DNA of 64,000 bases from Pseudidiomarina sediminum DSM 21906 (GTDB lineage: Bacteria; Pseudomonadota; Gammaproteobacteria; Enterobacterales; Alteromonadaceae): NCBI RefSeq assembly GCF_000423165.1, contig NZ_KE383983.1, forward strand, positions 393,965 through 457,964. The letters run 5' to 3'. The position numbers and the translations under genes were made by a program. Positions 60,688 through 64,000 of the stretch are shown piece after piece (within the stretch, counting starts at the first letter, position 1; each line of letters opens with the position of its first letter). The notes beneath the pieces are model-generated. The model was given only the letters and a program-made list of their open reading frames with translations. It was not told where the DNA came from and made no database searches.

Positions 60688-61305
60688 TCAACATTCCTTG
60701 GTTGCTGCCGCTTGGCGCGCATTAACGAGGTAGTGTTGGTGGAGTGCTTCGACCTGTTGTTGCAGCGCATCGCGAGAAACATCATTGTTAATGACGTCGT
60801 CGGCAAAGGCAAGCCGTTCTTCGCGTGAACATTGTGATTGCATAATCAGCTCCACCTGAGCCGCGGAAACCTGATCACGCTTGATTGTTCGTTGCCGCTG
60901 CACCTCCTCGGGCACGTCGACGACGAGCACGCGGTCACAAAGCTCAGTCAGCTTATTTTCGACCAGCAAAGGCGCAGAGAGAATCACGTAAGGCGATGCA
61001 GCTTGTTCGAGCTGGCGGTGAATTTGCGTACGGATCAGCGGGTGGGTAAGGGCATTGAGCCAAGCTTTGGCGTCATTATCTTGGAAGATACGCTCACGTA
61101 GCCAAGCCCGATTCAGTTGCCCGTCAGCCTGTAACGCTTGCTCACCGTAGCGTTCAATGACAGCGTTCAGCGCTGGCCCGCCTGGGTCCATAATGTGTCG
61201 GGCAATCACATCGGCATCGACAATGGTGATGCCCAGCGCCGCAAACAGGTCAGTAACCGTTGTTTTTCCTGAGCCAATACCGCCGGTGACGCCAAGCACC
61301 CACAT
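60688..61305 (-). CDS. coaE: CoaE, dephospho-CoA kinase
   Basis: CoaE phosphorylates dephospho-CoA in the last step of CoA synthesis. The 205-residue P-loop kinase begins MWVLGVTGGIGSGKTT (Walker A at 8-15) and has the DADVIARHIMDPGGPAL block. An in-frame extension upstream to 61509 exists but carries no homologous sequence and overlaps pilD; ATG 61305 overlaps the pilD stop by one base (TAATG). Confidence 0.96.
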   Translation of the reverse strand: MWVLGVTGGIGSGKTTVTDLFAALGITIVDADVIARHIMDPGGPALNAVIERYGEQALQADGQLNRAWLRERIFQDNDAKAWLNALTHPLIRTQIHRQLEQAASPYVILSAPLLVENKLTELCDRVLVVDVPEEVQRQRTIKRDQVSAAQVELIMQSQCSREERLAFADDVINNDVSRDALQQQVEALHQHYLVNARQAAATKEC

Positions 61306-62180
61306 TAGACGCGCACCAATCCCCAGTACCAGTGTAGTAATTGCTCCCCCCAAAGCAGGGCAATCACACCGCCACAGATTAAGAAAGGACCGAAAGGAAT
61401 GGGTTGACCGCGTTGATTGCGCCGGATCAGTTGCAAGGTGATGCCGATAACTGCGCCACTGAAGGCTGCGGCAAGAACGATGACAGGTAACAGTTGGTAG
61501 CCCGCCCATGCGCCAAGCGCGGCGAGTAATTTAAAGTCGCCGTAGCCCATACCTTCTTTCCCGGTAAGTAACTTAAACGCCCAAAACACCGACCATAAGG
61601 CGAGATAACCAGCCATCGCACCCATGACAGCGTCGGCAAGTGGTACCGGGCCACCGAGCCAAGCAATGAAAAGGCCTAACCATAACGTGATATAGGTCAG
61701 TTGGTCGGGCAAGAGCATGTGATCATAATCAATGAAGAACATGCAAATCAGTAAACTGGCGAAAATAAAGTAACCTAGCAGGGGCCAGCCAAAGCCGAAG
61801 TTCCATGCCAGCACCGCAAACACGCCACCGGTGAGTAGTTCAATGGCAGGGTAACGGGCGGAGATACGTGTGTGGCAGTGACGACATTTGGCTTTTAGTA
61901 GCAGCCAACTGATAACGGGAATATTGTCGTACCACTTAATGGCATGTTTGCACTTCGGACAGTGAGAATTGGGTTTGGCAAGGCTGAACGGTGTGTCGTC
62001 AAGCGCCACACTTTCGTCGTTGAGCGCCGCACAGTCGCGCTGCCACTGGCGCTTTAAGATGACCGGCAGGCGGCCAATGACCACATTTAAGAAACTCCCA
62101 ATCATTAAACCTACGACGAGGGCAAAACCGAAGGTGAGCGCGCCTTGCGCCGGATAAACTTCCTGTAAGCTTGCGAACAT
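61305..62180 (-). CDS. pilD: PilD, type IV prepilin peptidase / methyltransferase
   Basis: PilD cleaves and N-methylates type IV pilins and type II secretion pseudopilins. The 291 residues have two zinc CxxC pairs (C74/C77 and C99/C102) in the cytoplasmic loop, the first aspartate motif IDYDHMLLPD (about 150-159) and the second GMGYGDFK (D215), so both catalytic aspartates are present. About eight helices are seen. It overlaps pilC by one base. Confidence 0.96.
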   Translation of the reverse strand: MFASLQEVYPAQGALTFGFALVVGLMIGSFLNVVIGRLPVILKRQWQRDCAALNDESVALDDTPFSLAKPNSHCPKCKHAIKWYDNIPVISWLLLKAKCRHCHTRISARYPAIELLTGGVFAVLAWNFGFGWPLLGYFIFASLLICMFFIDYDHMLLPDQLTYITLWLGLFIAWLGGPVPLADAVMGAMAGYLALWSVFWAFKLLTGKEGMGYGDFKLLAALGAWAGYQLLPVIVLAAAFSGAVIGITLQLIRRNQRGQPIPFGPFLICGGVIALLWGEQLLHWYWGLVRV

Positions 62181-63415
62181 TAACCCACCACTGAACCTAG
62201 GTTGAAGATTGGAAGATACATGGCGACAATTAAGCCGCCGACCAATATACCAATGACGACCATGATCATTGGTTCTAACAGTGCGGTGAGGTTATCCACC
62301 AAGTCATCAACCTCACGCTCATAGACATCGGCAACTTTGGCTAGCATGTCATCTAAAGAACCGGACTCTTCGCCGATGTACACCATCTGGGTCGCCATGG
62401 TGGGAAACACATCTGCGTTAATCATTGCAGTGTTCATCTGCATCCCTGAAGTCACGTCGCTTTGGACGCGAAAAATAGCGTCGCGATAGACCGAGTTCCC
62501 TGACGCACCAGCGGCTGATTCCAGGGCGTTGATCAGTGGCACACCAGCAGCAAAGGTGGTGGATAGGGTACGGGCAAAACGGGCCACGGCAGCTTTATTA
62601 AGGATAAGTCCAACCACTGGAATTTTTAACGAAATGGCTTGCACTGTGTCGCGAAACTTCTCGTTGTTCACCATTGCCCTAGCAAACAAAAAGCCCAGCG
62701 CAATAAACCCAGCAACCACATAAATAGCGTAGGCTTGCATGATTTCCGACAGACGCACAACAAACTGCGTCATGGCCGGTAATTCTGCACCGAAATCTTT
62801 AAATACGCTTTCAAATTGCGGTACCACGTAGACCAGCAAAATCATGGTGACCACAATGGCCACGACAATAACGGCGGCCGGATACACCAAGGCTTTCTTG
62901 ATTTTTGCTTTCAAGGCCTCAGACTTTTCCCGGTAGGTAGCGATCCGATCGTAAATTGACTCCAGTGAGCCCGACTGCTCGCCTGAATCAACTAAATCGC
63001 AGTACAGCGGGTCGAAAACGTCGGGATGTTTACGTAATGCTGCTGCCAAGGGTGATCCTGAGCCAACATCATCAGCGAGGGTAAGCATCAGGTTACGCAC
63101 GCGGACATGGTCGGTACCGCGCGCGACCATTTCAAGGCTTTGCAGCAAAGGTACGCCGGCTTCAAGCATGGTGGCGATTTGGCGGGTAAAGAGGGCGATA
63201 TCGCCACCCTTAATCTTTTTATGGCCAAACAGGGGTTTGGGTTTCTTTTTTACCAGGCGAGGGTTAATTCCTTGGTCACGTAATTTGGCGCGGATTTCCC
63301 TCTCACTATCACCACGCATCACGCCTTTGACTTTTTGGCCGCGACGGTTCAGCCCTTGCCATTGAAACTCACTAAAATCTTCGAGCTTGCTACTTTTATT
63401 GGTTGCTGTTGCCAT
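62180..63415 (-). CDS. pilC: PilC, type IV pilus inner-membrane platform protein
   Basis: PilC is the polytopic platform protein (GspF family) on which the PilB motor acts. The 411 residues contain two T2SSF domains (about 78-200 and 280-402) with three main helices, and conserved GVPLLQSLEMVARG and GSLDDMLAKVADVYEREVD blocks. It sits between pilB and pilD in the standard pilBCD order; the pilin gene itself is outside the window. Confidence 0.95.
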   Translation of the reverse strand: MATATNKSSKLEDFSEFQWQGLNRRGQKVKGVMRGDSEREIRAKLRDQGINPRLVKKKPKPLFGHKKIKGGDIALFTRQIATMLEAGVPLLQSLEMVARGTDHVRVRNLMLTLADDVGSGSPLAAALRKHPDVFDPLYCDLVDSGEQSGSLESIYDRIATYREKSEALKAKIKKALVYPAAVIVVAIVVTMILLVYVVPQFESVFKDFGAELPAMTQFVVRLSEIMQAYAIYVVAGFIALGFLFARAMVNNEKFRDTVQAISLKIPVVGLILNKAAVARFARTLSTTFAAGVPLINALESAAGASGNSVYRDAIFRVQSDVTSGMQMNTAMINADVFPTMATQMVYIGEESGSLDDMLAKVADVYEREVDDLVDNLTALLEPMIMVVIGILVGGLIVAMYLPIFNLGSVVG

Positions 63416-63426
63416 ATAGCCGCCCC

Positions 63427-64000
63427 TTAGTTGTTGGTGACGCGGTTTGCTTCCGCGAGGCTAATAATGCCGTCCGCCACCTTCTCAAGCGCTGATTGAC
63501 GTAACGAGTGATAGCCTTCTTTGCGCGCTTGACGCGCGATCTGTAATGCCCCGGCATTCGACATAATAAGTTCTTGCACGGCTTCGGTCACTGGCATGAC
63601 TTCGTAAATACCTGTACGACCTTTGAAGCCGCCGGTGCAATAGTCACAACCAACTGCACGTTGCAGGTTCAAGTGATCGAGTTGTTCCTCTAAGAAACCT
63701 TGGCGCAGCAGCTCTTCTTTGGGGATATCCTCAGGTTCTTTACACTCGTTGCAGAGACGTCGCGCCAGTCGCTGGGCAATAATGAGGCTTACCGAGCTGG
63801 CAATGTTGTATGAAGGAACACCCATGTTCATCAGACGAGTTAAGGTTTCAGCTGCCGAGTTGGTATGTAGCGTCGACATCACCAAGTGACCGGTTTGGGC
63901 GGCTTTGATGGCAATTTCTGCGGTTTCAAGGTCACGGATCTCACCGACCATCACCACATCGGGATCTTGTCGTAAGAACGAGCGCAGTGCGTCCGCAAAG
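63427..64000 (-). CDS. pilB: PilB, type IV pilus assembly ATPase (5' partial)
   Basis: This is the C-terminal part (about 190 residues) of the extension ATPase of the type IV pilus; the gene continues beyond the window edge. Visible are the Walker B/Asp-box region [19 protein letters not shown], the His-box [14 protein letters not shown], and the zinc tetracysteine region [10 protein letters not shown] and [20 protein letters not shown]. The first in-frame Met (63957) is internal to this motif, not the true start. Confidence 0.96.
   Translation of the reverse strand, partial: FADALRSFLRQDPDVVMVGEIRDLETAEIAIKAAQTGHLVMSTLHTNSAAETLTRLMNMGVPSYNIASSVSLIIAQRLARRLCNECKEPEDIPKEELLRQGFLEEQLDHLNLQRAVGCDYCTGGFKGRTGIYEVMPVTEAVQELIMSNAGALQIARQARKEGYHSLRQSALEKVADGIISLAEANRVTNN

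Noticed and set aside
60687-60812. Further N-terminal extension of ZapD into coaE
   Set aside because: It overlaps coaE coding sequence, is basic and Thr-rich unlike ZapD, and has no ribosome site.
61306-61509. Long N-terminal extension of CoaE
   Set aside because: The frame is open but lies inside pilD, and the added sequence has no kinase features. The Walker A of CoaE normally begins within the first ten residues, as from 61305.

Overview
The window is a 64 kb stretch of chromosomal core genome from a gammaproteobacterium. Gene content and order (yhdP-nit-tldD, the lpt/rpoN/ptsN block divergent from mla, petABC between rpsI and sspA, the full dcw cluster, dciA plus an M23 peptidase before secA, pilBCD-coaE-zapD) point to a marine Alteromonadales-type organism, with an Idiomarina-like genus as the best guess. 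The genus cannot be fixed from the sequence alone. I see no mobile element, integrase, CRISPR array, tRNA, rRNA or toxin/defence island. Coding density is very high, and many genes overlap by 1 to 20 bases.

Layout. (1) 1-8045: yhdP (5' end outside the window), a nitrilase-family amidase, tldD and pmbA (the two TldD/TldE protease subunits), with darP on the opposite strand between them. (2) 8057-16148, minus strand: kdsD-kdsC-lptC-lptA-lptB-rpoN-hpf-ptsN-rapZ-ptsO-mgtE, joining Kdo and LPS export with sigma-54 and the nitrogen PTS. (3) 16329-20956, plus: mlaFEDCB, ibaG and murA. (4) 20953-23998, minus: zapG, degQ and degS. (5) 24069-30304, plus: zapE, rplM-rpsI, the cytochrome bc1 operon petABC, and sspA-sspB. 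(6) 30345-33657, minus: lpoA-yraN-diaA-dolP. (7) 33750-34965, plus: rsmI and the RNase P RNA. (8) 34949-37174, minus: a membrane GGDEF-EAL protein. (9) 37349-55201, plus: the complete division and cell-wall cluster mraZ-rsmH-ftsL-ftsI-murE-murF-mraY-murD-ftsW-murG-murC-ddlB-ftsQ-ftsA-ftsZ-lpxC. (10) 55245-64000: dciA (minus), M23 peptidase, secA and mutT (plus), then the minus-strand genes pilB (partial), pilC, pilD, coaE and zapD.

The common theme is envelope building and division. LPS synthesis and transport (kdsD, kdsC, lptABC, lpxC), outer-membrane lipid homeostasis (mla, yhdP, dolP), peptidoglycan precursors and septal synthesis (murA, dcw, lpoA), Z-ring helpers (zapD, zapE, zapG), envelope proteolysis (degS, degQ) and secretion (secA) are interleaved with a respiratory complex and ribosomal proteins.

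No exotic new system is evident. The items most worth checking are regulatory or architectural: a TAACGAA heptamer array beside the rplM promoter, a hairpin that buries the mgtE Shine-Dalgarno, two perfect hairpins whose loops hold a stop codon (pmbA, mlaB), an antisense overlap of rnpB with the GGDEF-EAL gene, a sigma-E-like promoter before degQ, and a phased three-box MraZ operator.
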